Below, piece after piece: positions 6,662 through 12,244 of a stretch of 12,244 bases of DNA. The notes below the pieces were generated by a model, which was given only the letters and a program-made list of their open reading frames with translations, was not told the origin of the DNA and did no database searches. Every line of letters begins with the position of its first letter. Position 1 is the stretch's first letter. The DNA is from Pseudomonadota bacterium (GTDB taxonomy: Bacteria; Pseudomonadota; Alphaproteobacteria; Rhodospirillales; 2-02-FULL-58-16): assembly GCA_022560215.1 (NCBI GenBank), contig JADFTO010000058.1, positions 1 to 12,244 of the forward strand. Reading direction: 5' to 3'. The translations under genes and the position numbers were made by a program.

Positions 6662-6821
6662 ATTAGGCTGCACTCTCTGGAACGTTATTTACAACGCTTT
6701 CCGTTGATCACGGGCAGGCCTGCAAAAAACCTGCTCTACGAGACGCCTTCGTTGGCCTGCCCCCGCGAACGGTACCACTTTTCGAGTTAAATTCGTATCC
6801 GCCGCGAGGGTCCGAACGGCC
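6662..6821. other. Non-coding cassette end downstream of hpt, with inverted repeats
   Basis: No gene is supported. CAACG-CTTTC-CGTTG (6692-6706) is a small perfect hairpin. GGGCAGGCC (6712-6720) and GGCCTGCCC (6754-6762) form a perfect 9-base inverted repeat around a 33-base loop, whose left part can alternatively pair as GCAGG/CCTGC. One of these may end hpt transcription, but neither has a following T-tract. The cassette/repeat junction lies at 6821/6822. Confidence 0.45.
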
Positions 6822-6844
6822 CATCGCCCCGTCATCACCGGGAA

Positions 6845-6862
6845 ACCACGATATGTCGTGGT
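6845..6862. promoter_or_regulatory. Operator-like palindrome (copy B)
   Basis: Identical to the 18-base palindrome at 1619-1636, which lies upstream of ybjN. Here it has no gene downstream on the minus strand except the 3' end of the oppositely oriented hpt. Confidence 0.4.
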
Positions 6863-6942
6863 CGTGCGGAATCTACAAGATATAGGGTGCCAAAAATCCC
6901 GGGCGCCAGTCCGCAATCGGAGGAAGATGGGGATAAATGGGG

Positions 6943-6969
6943 GGCGCCCGCCGAGGGCAAGCGCGCGCC
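6943..6969 (-). terminator. Possible terminator of ubiK
   Basis: On the minus strand about 25 bases after the ubiK stop, GGCGC-G-CG (6962-6969) pairs with CG-G-GCGCC (6943-6950), with one internal mismatch and an 11-base loop. It is followed by C-rich sequence rather than a U-tract, so it is not a classic intrinsic terminator. A comparable hairpin is kept in copy A at 1725-1749. Confidence 0.4.
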
Positions 6970-6992
6970 TCCCGGCCGGGACTCAAGCGGAC

Positions 6993-7367
6993 CTAGGGTG
7001 TGGTCTTGGCGGCGGCTTTCCTTTTGGGAGCGGTCTTGGCGGCGGGCTTCTTCCCGGCGGCGGCCTTGCCCTTTGTGGAGGCCGTCTTGCCTGCTTTCCT
7101 GGCCGTCTTGAGCGGAGCGCCCTTGGCCAGCCGGGCCTCGATGCGGGTCAGGCGAATCTCCAGCTTCTCCTGCTCGGCGCGGGCCTTGCTGGCCACCGCC
7201 TTGACGGCCTCGAACTCGTCCCGGGGGACGGCGTCCATCTGGGCCATCAGGCGTTCGAGTTGCTGGCGGATGAGGGTGTCCACCTCGCCCTTGATGCCGG
7301 CCAAGGTGGAAACGGCGCCGCCCGCCACCTTCGCCAGGTCGTCGAGGATGCGGTTGCGGGTCTGCAT
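6993..7367 (-). CDS. ubiK: UbiK/BMFP family ubiquinone biosynthesis accessory factor
   Basis: A 124-residue protein. The first ~80 residues match the BMFP/YqiC-UbiK family: an N-terminal helix (NRILDDLAKVAGGAVSTLAG), then a predicted coiled coil with the conserved VPRDEFEAVKAVASKARAEQ region and a leucine-rich end (LEIRLTRIEARL). In enterobacteria UbiK interacts with UbiJ and is needed for efficient aerobic ubiquinone synthesis; the family also shows membrane-fusing activity in vitro. The tail from about 83 on is a low-complexity Lys/Ala/Thr stretch resembling histone H1 C-termini, longer than in enterobacterial members. The ATG at 7367 has GGGAGG upstream. In related genomes ybjN and proC commonly follow directly; here the repeat-flanked cassette intervenes. 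Confidence 0.88.
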   Translation of the reverse strand: MQTRNRILDDLAKVAGGAVSTLAGIKGEVDTLIRQQLERLMAQMDAVPRDEFEAVKAVASKARAEQEKLEIRLTRIEARLAKGAPLKTARKAGKTASTKGKAAAGKKPAAKTAPKRKAAAKTTP

Positions 7368-7408
7368 GGCTTCCCTCCCGGGCCGGTGGTTGCAAAGGCC
7401 TAAAAGGC

Positions 7409-7437
7409 ATTATGGAACCGGGACTGAGCCAGCGCAA
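7409..7437 (-). promoter_or_regulatory. Promoter of ubiK
   Basis: On the minus strand, TTGCGC (7432-7437) and CATAAT (7409-7414) are separated by exactly 17 bases. The expected start is about 35 bases before the ubiK ATG. Confidence 0.6.
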
Positions 7438-7442
7438 CCGGC

Positions 7443-7471
7443 TTGCGGGGCCGCCGGGCCGGTCCTATAAA
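7443..7471 (+). promoter_or_regulatory. Promoter of the hldD operon
   Basis: TTGCGG (7443-7448) and TATAAA (7466-7471) are separated by 17 bases. The expected start is about 26 bases upstream of the hldD start. It is back to back with the ubiK promoter, the two -35 elements being 5 bases apart. Confidence 0.6.
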
Positions 7472-7503
7472 CGCCGAGGCCAGGGGCTGGAAGGGTTAAG
7501 GAA

Positions 7504-8490
7504 GTGTATGTGGTGACGGGCGGCGCCGGCTTCATCGGCTCCAACGTGGCGGCGGCCCTGGAGGAGCGGCGCCGGGGAAAGGTCGTGGTCTGCGACCGGC
7601 TCGGCGACGGGGACAAGTGGTTGAACATCGCCAAGCGCGAACTGGCCGACGTGATCCCTCCCGAAGATCTTCTGCCGTTCCTCGACGACAACGGCTCCGG
7701 CATCGGGGCCGTGGTCCACATGGGCGCCATCTCCGACACCACCGCCAGCGCCGGGGACAGGATCGTGGACACCAACTTCCGGCTGCCCTTGCGGTTGTGG
7801 CGCTGGTGCGCGGAGCGCCAGGTGCCCTTTATCTACGCCTCGTCGGCGGCCACATACGGCGACGGCTCCCAGGGCTTCGGCGACGACGGCTCGCCCGACG
7901 CCCTGGCCCGGCTCAGGCCCCTCAACGCCTACGGCTGGAGCAAGCACCTGTTCGACCGCTGGGTGGCGCGCATGGTCCAGGACGGCGAGCCCCGCCCCCC
8001 CCAGTGGGCCGGGCTCAAGTTCTTCAACGTCTACGGGCCCAACGAGTACCACAAGGGGGGCCAGAAAAGCGTCGCCGCCCAGCTCTTCACCCAGGTCCGC
8101 GAAGGCGGCCCGGCGCGCCTGTTCACTTCCCACAATCCGGACTATCCCGACGGCGGACAGAGGCGCGATTTCGTCTGGGTCGGCGACTGCGTGGACGTGA
8201 TCCTGTGGCTGCTGGAAAACGAAGGCGTCAGCGGGCTGTTCAACTGCGGGTCGGGGCGGGCGCGCACCTTCGAGGACGTGGCGCGGGCCGTCTTCGCGGC
8301 CCTCGGCCGGGAGCCGGAAATAGAATTCATCCCCATGCCGGACGCCATCCGCGACCGCTACCAGTACTTCACCGAAGCCGACATGGGCCGCCTTTCCGCC
8401 GCCGGCTACGCCAAGCCCTTCACCTCGCTCGAGGATGGCGTCGGCCGTTACGTGAGCGGCTACCTGGCCGCCTCCGACCCGTACGTTTGA
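7504..8490 (+). CDS. hldD: ADP-L-glycero-D-manno-heptose 6-epimerase
   Basis: Converts ADP-D-glycero-D-manno-heptose to ADP-L-glycero-D-manno-heptose, the donor for heptose in the LPS inner core. The 328-residue extended short-chain dehydrogenase/epimerase has the NADP-binding motif GGAGFIGSN (6-14), VHMGAISDTT (71-80), YASSAATYG (111-119), the catalytic YGWSK (Tyr143, Lys147) and NVYGPNEYHKG (175-185). Lys184 corresponds to the second catalytic lysine of E. coli HldD, and the HKG element is diagnostic of this epimerase among relatives such as GalE. GTG at 7504 is chosen because it gives the normal family N-terminus (M-x-V-V-T-G-G) and follows AAGGG by 8 bases; a second GTG at 7510 is possible. 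It leads the envelope gene string and ends 5 bases before lgt. Confidence 0.94.
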   Translation: MYVVTGGAGFIGSNVAAALEERRRGKVVVCDRLGDGDKWLNIAKRELADVIPPEDLLPFLDDNGSGIGAVVHMGAISDTTASAGDRIVDTNFRLPLRLWRWCAERQVPFIYASSAATYGDGSQGFGDDGSPDALARLRPLNAYGWSKHLFDRWVARMVQDGEPRPPQWAGLKFFNVYGPNEYHKGGQKSVAAQLFTQVREGGPARLFTSHNPDYPDGGQRRDFVWVGDCVDVILWLLENEGVSGLFNCGSGRARTFEDVARAVFAALGREPEIEFIPMPDAIRDRYQYFTEADMGRLSAAGYAKPFTSLEDGVGRYVSGYLAASDPYV

Positions 8491-8495
8491 GCCCG

Positions 8496-9290
8496 ATGAC
8501 CTTCGTCATTCCCTATCCCATGATCGATCCGGTCCTCCTTCAGTTCGGGCCCGTCGCCATCCGCTGGTACTCGCTCGCCTACATCGCCGGCCTCCTTCTC
8601 GCCTGGCGCTATATGCGGGCGCTGGCCAAGCATCCGCCGCAGCCGGCGTCGGCGGTGGACCTCGACGATTTCCTGGTCTGGGCGACCCTCGGCGTGATCC
8701 TCGGCGGGCGGCTGGGGTACGTGATTTTCTACAAGCCCGAATTCTACCTGGACAATCCCCTGGCCATCCTCCAGGTGTGGCGGGGCGGCATGTCCTTCCA
8801 CGGCGGGCTGCTCGGCGTGCTGGTGGCCGGCATCCTGTTCGCGCGCCGGCGCTCCATCGCCTATCTCCCCTTCGCCGACCTGCTTGCCTGCGCCGCCCCC
8901 ATCGGGTTGTTCCTGGGGCGCCTGGCCAATTTCATCAACGCCGAGCTCATCGGCCGGGTGACGGACGTGCCCTGGGCCATGGTCTTCCCAGGCGGTGGGG
9001 AGGTGCCCCGCCATCCGAGCCAGCTCTACGAGGCCGCATTGGAAGGGCTGGGGCTGTTCGTCCTGCTTTACGTGCTGTGGCGGATGGAGGGAGTGCGCCG
9101 GCGGGCCGGCCTGCTCACCGGGGTCTTCCTCTCGGGCTACGCCTTGGCCCGCTCACTTGCCGAGCTCTTCCGCCAGCCCGACGTCCACATCGGCTTTCTC
9201 CTCGGCGGCACCACCATGGGCCAGTGGCTGTCGGCGCCCATGCTGGCGATCGGGGTGTACCTGATCGTGCGCGCCAAGCCGGAAGAGTAA
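8496..9290 (+). CDS. lgt: Prolipoprotein diacylglyceryl transferase
   Basis: Inner-membrane enzyme that transfers diacylglycerol from phosphatidylglycerol to the lipobox cysteine of prolipoproteins, the first step of lipoprotein maturation. The 264-residue protein has about seven hydrophobic segments. Family residues are visible: Tyr26 in IRWYSLAYI, GGRLGYVIFY (70-79), the FHGG motif with His102, the Lgt signature GRLANFINAELIGR (141-154), RHPSQLYEA (172-180) and the C-terminal Arg219, Glu223 and Arg226 in ARSLAELFRQPD. The ATG at 8496 is 5 bases after the hldD stop; the same frame stays open further upstream over hldD but is not coding there. No strong ribosome binding site is seen, so coupling to hldD is likely. 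The product of 11198-12097 is a likely substrate. Confidence 0.97.
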   Translation: MTFVIPYPMIDPVLLQFGPVAIRWYSLAYIAGLLLAWRYMRALAKHPPQPASAVDLDDFLVWATLGVILGGRLGYVIFYKPEFYLDNPLAILQVWRGGMSFHGGLLGVLVAGILFARRRSIAYLPFADLLACAAPIGLFLGRLANFINAELIGRVTDVPWAMVFPGGGEVPRHPSQLYEAALEGLGLFVLLYVLWRMEGVRRRAGLLTGVFLSGYALARSLAELFRQPDVHIGFLLGGTTMGQWLSAPMLAIGVYLIVRAKPEE

Positions 9291-9297
9291 TCCTTGC

Positions 9298-10374
9298 ATG
9301 GCCGGCCTGGCCGATCACCTGCGCCGCCGCATCGAAGCCCAAGGCCCCTTGAGCGTGGCCGAGTACATGGCGGACGCCCTCGGCCACCCCCGCTTCGGTT
9401 ATTACATGACCCGCGATCCACTGGGCGCCGCCGGCGACTTCATCACGGCGCCCGAGATCAGCCAGATGTTCGGCGAGCTGATCGGCCTTTGGTGCGTGGT
9501 CCAGTGGCGCTCCATGGGCGCCCCGGACCCATTCCGCCTGGTGGAGCTGGGGCCCGGCCGGGGGACGCTGATGGCCGATATCCTCGGCGCCGCCAATGGC
9601 GCCGATCCCGAATTCACCGCCGCGCTGAGGCTTCATCTGGTGGAGACCAGCCCGACCTTGCGTGCCGCTCAAGAAGAAGCGCTCGCGTCCGCCCGTCCTC
9701 AGCCCGCCTGGCACGACCGCCTCGAGGACGTGGCCGAAGGCCCCCTGATCGTCATCGCCAACGAGTTCTTCGACGCCCTGCCGGTGCGCCAGTTCGAACG
9801 CTCCCACGAAGGCTGGCGCGAGCGCCTGGTGGACTTAGAAGGGGACGGATTTTGCTTCGTTCTCTCCCCGCCCCTCGAGGCGGCGCCCCCCCTGCCGCCC
9901 GGGCTCGGGCGCTGGCGCGACGGGGACGTGGCGGAGGTTTCGCCCTCAGGGCTAGAGATCGCCGCCGCCATCGGCGGGCGCCTGGCCGCTTCGAGCGGAG
10001 CCGCGCTGATCATCGATTACGGCCACGCGGAGAGTGCCGCCGGCGACACCCTGCAGGCGGTCAAGGACCACGCCTATCACGGCGTGCTCGAAAGCCCGGG
10101 CGAGGCGGACCTGACGGCCCACGTGGACTTCGCCGCCCTGGCCCGGGCGGCCGCCGGCGCCGGCGCCGTCGTTTTCGGTCCCATGGGCCAAGGCGCGTTC
10201 CTCGAAGCCTTGGGCATAGGCGCCCGCGCCACCGCCCTGACCCGGAAGGCGGTCCCCGATCAAGCCCGGGAAATCGCCGCCGCCAGGGCGCGCCTGACAG
10301 GTTCCATGGGTGAGCTGTTCAAGGTCATGGCCATCTCAACCCCCGGCCTGCCGCCGCCGCCGGGCTTCGACTGA
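9298..10374 (+). CDS. SAM-dependent methyltransferase, MidA/NDUFAF7 family
   Basis: A 358-residue class I methyltransferase of the DUF185 family, the bacterial relatives of mitochondrial NDUFAF7 (MidA). The mitochondrial enzyme dimethylates an arginine of a complex I subunit during assembly; the bacterial role is less clear. Typical features: GPLSVAEYMADAL and FGYYMTRDPLGAAGDFITAPEIS in the N-terminal part (residues 16-55), the SAM-binding glycine motif VELGPGRGTLM (82-92), HLVETSPTLRAAQ, and IANEFFDALPVRQF, the family hallmark. The C-terminal part has LIIDYGHAES and DLTAHVDFAAL. The ATG lies 7 bases after the lgt stop, with GGAAGAG upstream. The order lgt-methyltransferase-pgeF is recurrent in alphaproteobacteria. 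Family assignment is secure; the substrate is not shown. Confidence 0.93.
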   Translation: MAGLADHLRRRIEAQGPLSVAEYMADALGHPRFGYYMTRDPLGAAGDFITAPEISQMFGELIGLWCVVQWRSMGAPDPFRLVELGPGRGTLMADILGAANGADPEFTAALRLHLVETSPTLRAAQEEALASARPQPAWHDRLEDVAEGPLIVIANEFFDALPVRQFERSHEGWRERLVDLEGDGFCFVLSPPLEAAPPLPPGLGRWRDGDVAEVSPSGLEIAAAIGGRLAASSGAALIIDYGHAESAAGDTLQAVKDHAYHGVLESPGEADLTAHVDFAALARAAAGAGAVVFGPMGQGAFLEALGIGARATALTRKAVPDQAREIAAARARLTGSMGELFKVMAISTPGLPPPPGFD

Positions 10375-10397
10375 GCGCCGTCCCGCCCGAGGTGCTT

Positions 10398-10425
10398 TTG
10401 ACAGGTGCCCGGCCTTAACCATAAT
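10398..10425 (+). promoter_or_regulatory. Consensus-like promoter for leaderless pgeF transcription
   Basis: A perfect TTGACA (10398-10403) is followed after 16 bases by CATAAT (10420-10425), five of six matches to the -10 consensus. The expected start, 6-7 bases downstream, falls on or next to the A of the pgeF ATG at 10432. No Shine-Dalgarno site fits between the promoter and the ATG. Confidence 0.65.
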
Positions 10426-10431
10426 GGGGCC

Positions 10432-11193
10432 ATGATCAGCGCCCGCACCCTGGACAAGGCCGCCGGCGTCGGCCACGGCTTCTTCACCCGCCGGGGCGGC
10501 GTCAGCGAGGGGCCATTCGCGTCGCTCAACTGCGGGCTCGGGTCCGGCGACGATTTGTCCCGGGTGGGGGCCAACCGGGCCCGCGCCATGGAAAGGCTCG
10601 GGCTCTCAGGTCCCGACCTGGTCACCGCCTGCCAGACCCATTCCGCCGCCGTCCACGTGGTGGAGACTCGGCCCGATGATCCGCCACGGGCCGACGCCTT
10701 GGTGACGCGCGCCCGGGGAATAGCCTTGGGCGTGCTCGCCGCCGACTGCGCGCCGGTCCTCTTCGCCGACGCCGGCTCGGGCGTGATCGGCGCCGCCCAC
10801 GTCGGCTGGCGGGGCGCCCGGGCAGGGATCCTGGAGGCCACCGTCCGGGCCATGACGGACCTAGGCGCCCGGGCCGGCGGCATCATGGCCGCCATCGGGC
10901 CCTGCATCGGGCCTGAGTCCTACGAGGTGGGGGCTGAATTCCAGGCCGCCTTCACCGGCGACGACGCGGACGACGGGGACCTGTTCCGGCCCGCCGAAAG
11001 GGAGGGGCACTTCCGCTTCGACCTTCCCGGCTACATCGCCCGGCGGCTGTCGCGTCTCATGCCCGGGGCCGTGGAGGCCCTTCCCTTCGACACCTGCGGC
11101 GAGGAGTCCCGCTTCTTCAGCTACAGGCGCGCCTGCCTCGAGGGCGAGACCGAGTACGGGCGCTGCCTCTCGGCCATCGCCCTGGAGGGCTAA
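10432..11193 (+). CDS. pgeF: Peptidoglycan editing factor PgeF (multicopper polyphenol oxidase/laccase domain, YfiH family)
   Basis: A 253-residue DUF152/YfiH protein. Members bind one zinc through a Cys/His site; E. coli PgeF removes wrongly incorporated L-serine from peptidoglycan precursors, and relatives have purine nucleosidase or phosphorylase activity. Visible motifs: HGFFTRRGGVS (15-25), SLNCG (31-35), CQTHSAAV with His70, AADCAPVLFAD with Cys106, AHVGWRGARAG with His123, AAIGPCIGPESYEVG (154-167) and CGEESRFFSYRRA. These fit a metal site made by His70, Cys106 and His123. An in-frame GTG at 10405 would add nine residues, but it lies between the promoter -35 and -10 and would not be transcribed from that promoter. 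The ATG at 10432 is therefore preferred and gives the usual family N-terminus. Confidence 0.94.
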   Translation: MISARTLDKAAGVGHGFFTRRGGVSEGPFASLNCGLGSGDDLSRVGANRARAMERLGLSGPDLVTACQTHSAAVHVVETRPDDPPRADALVTRARGIALGVLAADCAPVLFADAGSGVIGAAHVGWRGARAGILEATVRAMTDLGARAGGIMAAIGPCIGPESYEVGAEFQAAFTGDDADDGDLFRPAEREGHFRFDLPGYIARRLSRLMPGAVEALPFDTCGEESRFFSYRRACLEGETEYGRCLSAIALEG

Positions 11194-11197
11194 GGGC

Positions 11198-12097
11198 GTG
11201 CGCGGCCTGCTTTTCGCCATGCCGTTGCTGATCCTCGCCGCCTGCGCCGCCGACCCCGACGCCGGGACGGACGGCGGCGGCCAGGGAGTCCGTGTCGATC
11301 CCATAGACGGGCCGAGCGTCCCCATGGCCAGGCTGTTGGCCGAATCGGTGACGGCCGGGCTGCAGGCGCTCAAGGTGCCGGCGACCATCGCCTGGCCCTC
11401 GACCAGCCGTTTCGTGCTCAAGGGCCGGGCCGAGGCCAACCGGACGGACCCGGGCGTGCCCTTCATCGTGCTCATCCACTGGACCCTCTCGGACCGCTCG
11501 GGCCGGCGAGTGAGTTCCTTCACCCAGGGAGTCCGGGGCACCTGGATGCAATGGGAATACGGCGATCCCAAGATCATCCGCTCGGTGGGCTCGGGCGCGG
11601 CCAGGTCCATCGCCGCCATTATCGGCGATGAAGGCGCGCCCGGCCCCGGGCCGCTGAAGACGGGGCTCCTGGTGCGCCCCGTCCAGGGGGCGGGCGGGGA
11701 GTCCCTGACCCGCGCCATCAAGGAGGCCCTCAGGGCCGCCGACGTTTCCATCACCGAGGACACCCGGCAGGCGGCCCTGGTCCTGGAAGGCCGGGTCGCC
11801 GCCGCCGCTCCCCTCGGCGGCCGGCGGAGGATCACCATCGTCTGGACCGTGTTCACCACGGACGGGGACCAGGTGGGCAGGGCGACCCAGGAGAACACGG
11901 TGCCCGACGGCAGCCTGGCGTCCGCCGCCGAGGCGGAAAAAGTGGCGCGGGCCGCCGTCGAGGGCATCACGGCCATCCTCGCCGAGGTCGGGGGCGTGAC
12001 TTCCGCGAGGTCCGGACGCGCCTCCCCGGGGCCGGCCTTATCTCCCTCCACGCCGGCCCTCCCCCGCATTCCCGGGCGCGCCCCGCCCCCGTTCTGA
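11198..12097 (+). CDS. Putative lipoprotein with an internally duplicated domain
   Basis: A 299-residue protein whose family I do not recognise. It starts with a lipoprotein signal peptide, MRGLLFAMPLLILAAC, whose lipobox LAAC puts the lipidated Cys at position 16; the next residue is Ala, not Asp, consistent with sorting to the outer membrane. After a Gly/Asp-rich linker, two similar units of about 95-100 residues follow (about 43-142 and 168-262). Each has an amphipathic helix, a strand with V-L-x-G-R (FVLKGR 72-77, LVLEGR 194-199), a strand with W-T (IHWTLSDRSGRRV 93-105, IVWTVFTTDGDQV 214-226), a TQ strand end, and a closing helix with Ala/Ile. The C-terminus is Pro/Arg-rich. The GTG start has GGAGGG upstream, 4 bases after pgeF. 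Confidence 0.8.
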   Translation: MRGLLFAMPLLILAACAADPDAGTDGGGQGVRVDPIDGPSVPMARLLAESVTAGLQALKVPATIAWPSTSRFVLKGRAEANRTDPGVPFIVLIHWTLSDRSGRRVSSFTQGVRGTWMQWEYGDPKIIRSVGSGAARSIAAIIGDEGAPGPGPLKTGLLVRPVQGAGGESLTRAIKEALRAADVSITEDTRQAALVLEGRVAAAAPLGGRRRITIVWTVFTTDGDQVGRATQENTVPDGSLASAAEAEKVARAAVEGITAILAEVGGVTSARSGRASPGPALSPSTPALPRIPGRAPPPF

Positions 12098-12100
12098 ATG

Positions 12101-12244
12101 CTAGAGCACTATCGGGCTAGTTGGGATCAATTTGATGGGAGCAAATCGGTTCATCCGGGCAGGCGCGGCGCGCCGCGCGATGCGGTGCATCGGGCAAGCG
12201 CCGCAACGCACCCGGGGGGCCGATTTGCCCCACCGGAGGCCGGG
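12101..12244 (+). repeat. Palindromic intergenic repeat element, cut by the window end
   Basis: Begins four bases after the lipoprotein stop with CTAGAGCACTATCGGGCTAG, the relative of the motif at 181-200. It continues with ATCAA-T-TTGAT (12126-12136). GCAAATCGG (12141-12149) pairs with CCGATTTGC (12220-12228), flanked by GGGA and CCCC. Within the loop GATGC-GGT-GCATC (12179-12191) can form a small hairpin. No gene is visible. It looks like a non-coding dispersed or MITE-like element whose second end would lie beyond the window. Confidence 0.45.

Larger units (their letters stand above)
6822..6991. repeat. Direct repeat copy B (ubiK side), about 170 bp
   Basis: Same-orientation partner of 1596-1774. 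It ends one base before the ubiK stop codon (6993-6995 on the minus strand), so it is the complete original downstream region of ubiK. It includes the palindrome ACCACGATATGTCGTGGT at 6845-6862, ACAAGATATAG, GGATAAATGG and a terminator-like hairpin. Sequence drift relative to copy A shows that the duplication is not recent, or that the copies came from different strains. Confidence 0.92.

Noticed and set aside
1596..6991. Reading the flanking repeats as insertion-sequence or integron ends
   Set aside because: No transposase, integrase or terminal inverted repeats are seen, and a 170-bp direct repeat is far longer than any transposase target duplication.
7368..7503. An extra small gene between ubiK and hldD
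   Set aside because: The 136 bases are accounted for by back-to-back promoters and leaders; no frame has a start with a ribosome binding site and plausible composition.
7617..8495. Upstream in-frame extension of lgt through hldD
   Set aside because: The translation is Arg/Pro-rich with no membrane segments; Lgt starts normally at 8496 and hldD is the real gene in the other frame.
10861..12069. A 402-codon minus-strand open frame over pgeF and the lipoprotein gene
   Set aside because: It overlaps pgeF motifs and a plus-strand gene with a good lipobox and ribosome binding site; its Ser/Pro/Arg-rich translation is typical of a shadow frame.

Overview
The window is GC-rich DNA most like an alphaproteobacterium of the Rhodospirillales type. 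The evidence is the gene set and order (ubiK, ybjN, proC and a TetR-like gene on one strand, with lgt, a MidA/NDUFAF7-type methyltransferase and pgeF diverging on the other), very high GC in third codon positions, and frequent GTG starts. No rRNA, tRNA, transposase, integrase or CRISPR array is visible.

Layout. Positions 1-1559 (minus strand) hold a partial TetR-like regulator, proC and a YbjN-family gene. Positions 1596-6991 are the notable part: a block of about 5 kb, visibly lower in GC than its surroundings, with a 170-180 bp direct repeat at each end (1596-1774 and 6822-6991). Inside it, a minus-strand operon encodes a single-domain response regulator (5808-6203), a TPR plus YaiO-type outer-membrane barrel protein (4471-5820), a membrane-anchored HEAT-repeat protein (3414-4451) and a processive family 2 glycosyltransferase (1987-3417). 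An Hpt phosphotransfer gene (6296-6661) is transcribed divergently from a shared AT-rich promoter region. Positions 6993-7367 (minus) are ubiK. From 7504 to 12097 (plus) lie hldD, lgt, the MidA-like gene, pgeF and a lipoprotein gene, followed by part of a repetitive, palindromic element.

Interpretation. ubiK, ybjN and proC are commonly neighbours in alphaproteobacteria. Here the short ubiK-ybjN spacer appears to have been duplicated around an inserted cassette, so ubiK keeps its downstream hairpin and ybjN keeps its upstream region. The cassette looks like a synthase-dependent exopolysaccharide system: the GT2 would polymerise and translocate the glycan across the inner membrane, the TPR/YaiO barrel would carry it across the outer membrane, and the HEAT protein could be a scaffold. 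It carries phosphorelay parts (receiver and Hpt) where comparable systems often use c-di-GMP binding domains. The control mechanism and the polymer are inference.

The right-hand genes share an envelope theme: HldD makes the heptose donor for LPS core, Lgt lipidates prolipoproteins, PgeF edits peptidoglycan precursors, and the last gene encodes a lipoprotein. hldD and ubiK have good back-to-back sigma70-type promoters. pgeF has a promoter placed so that its transcript should be leaderless.
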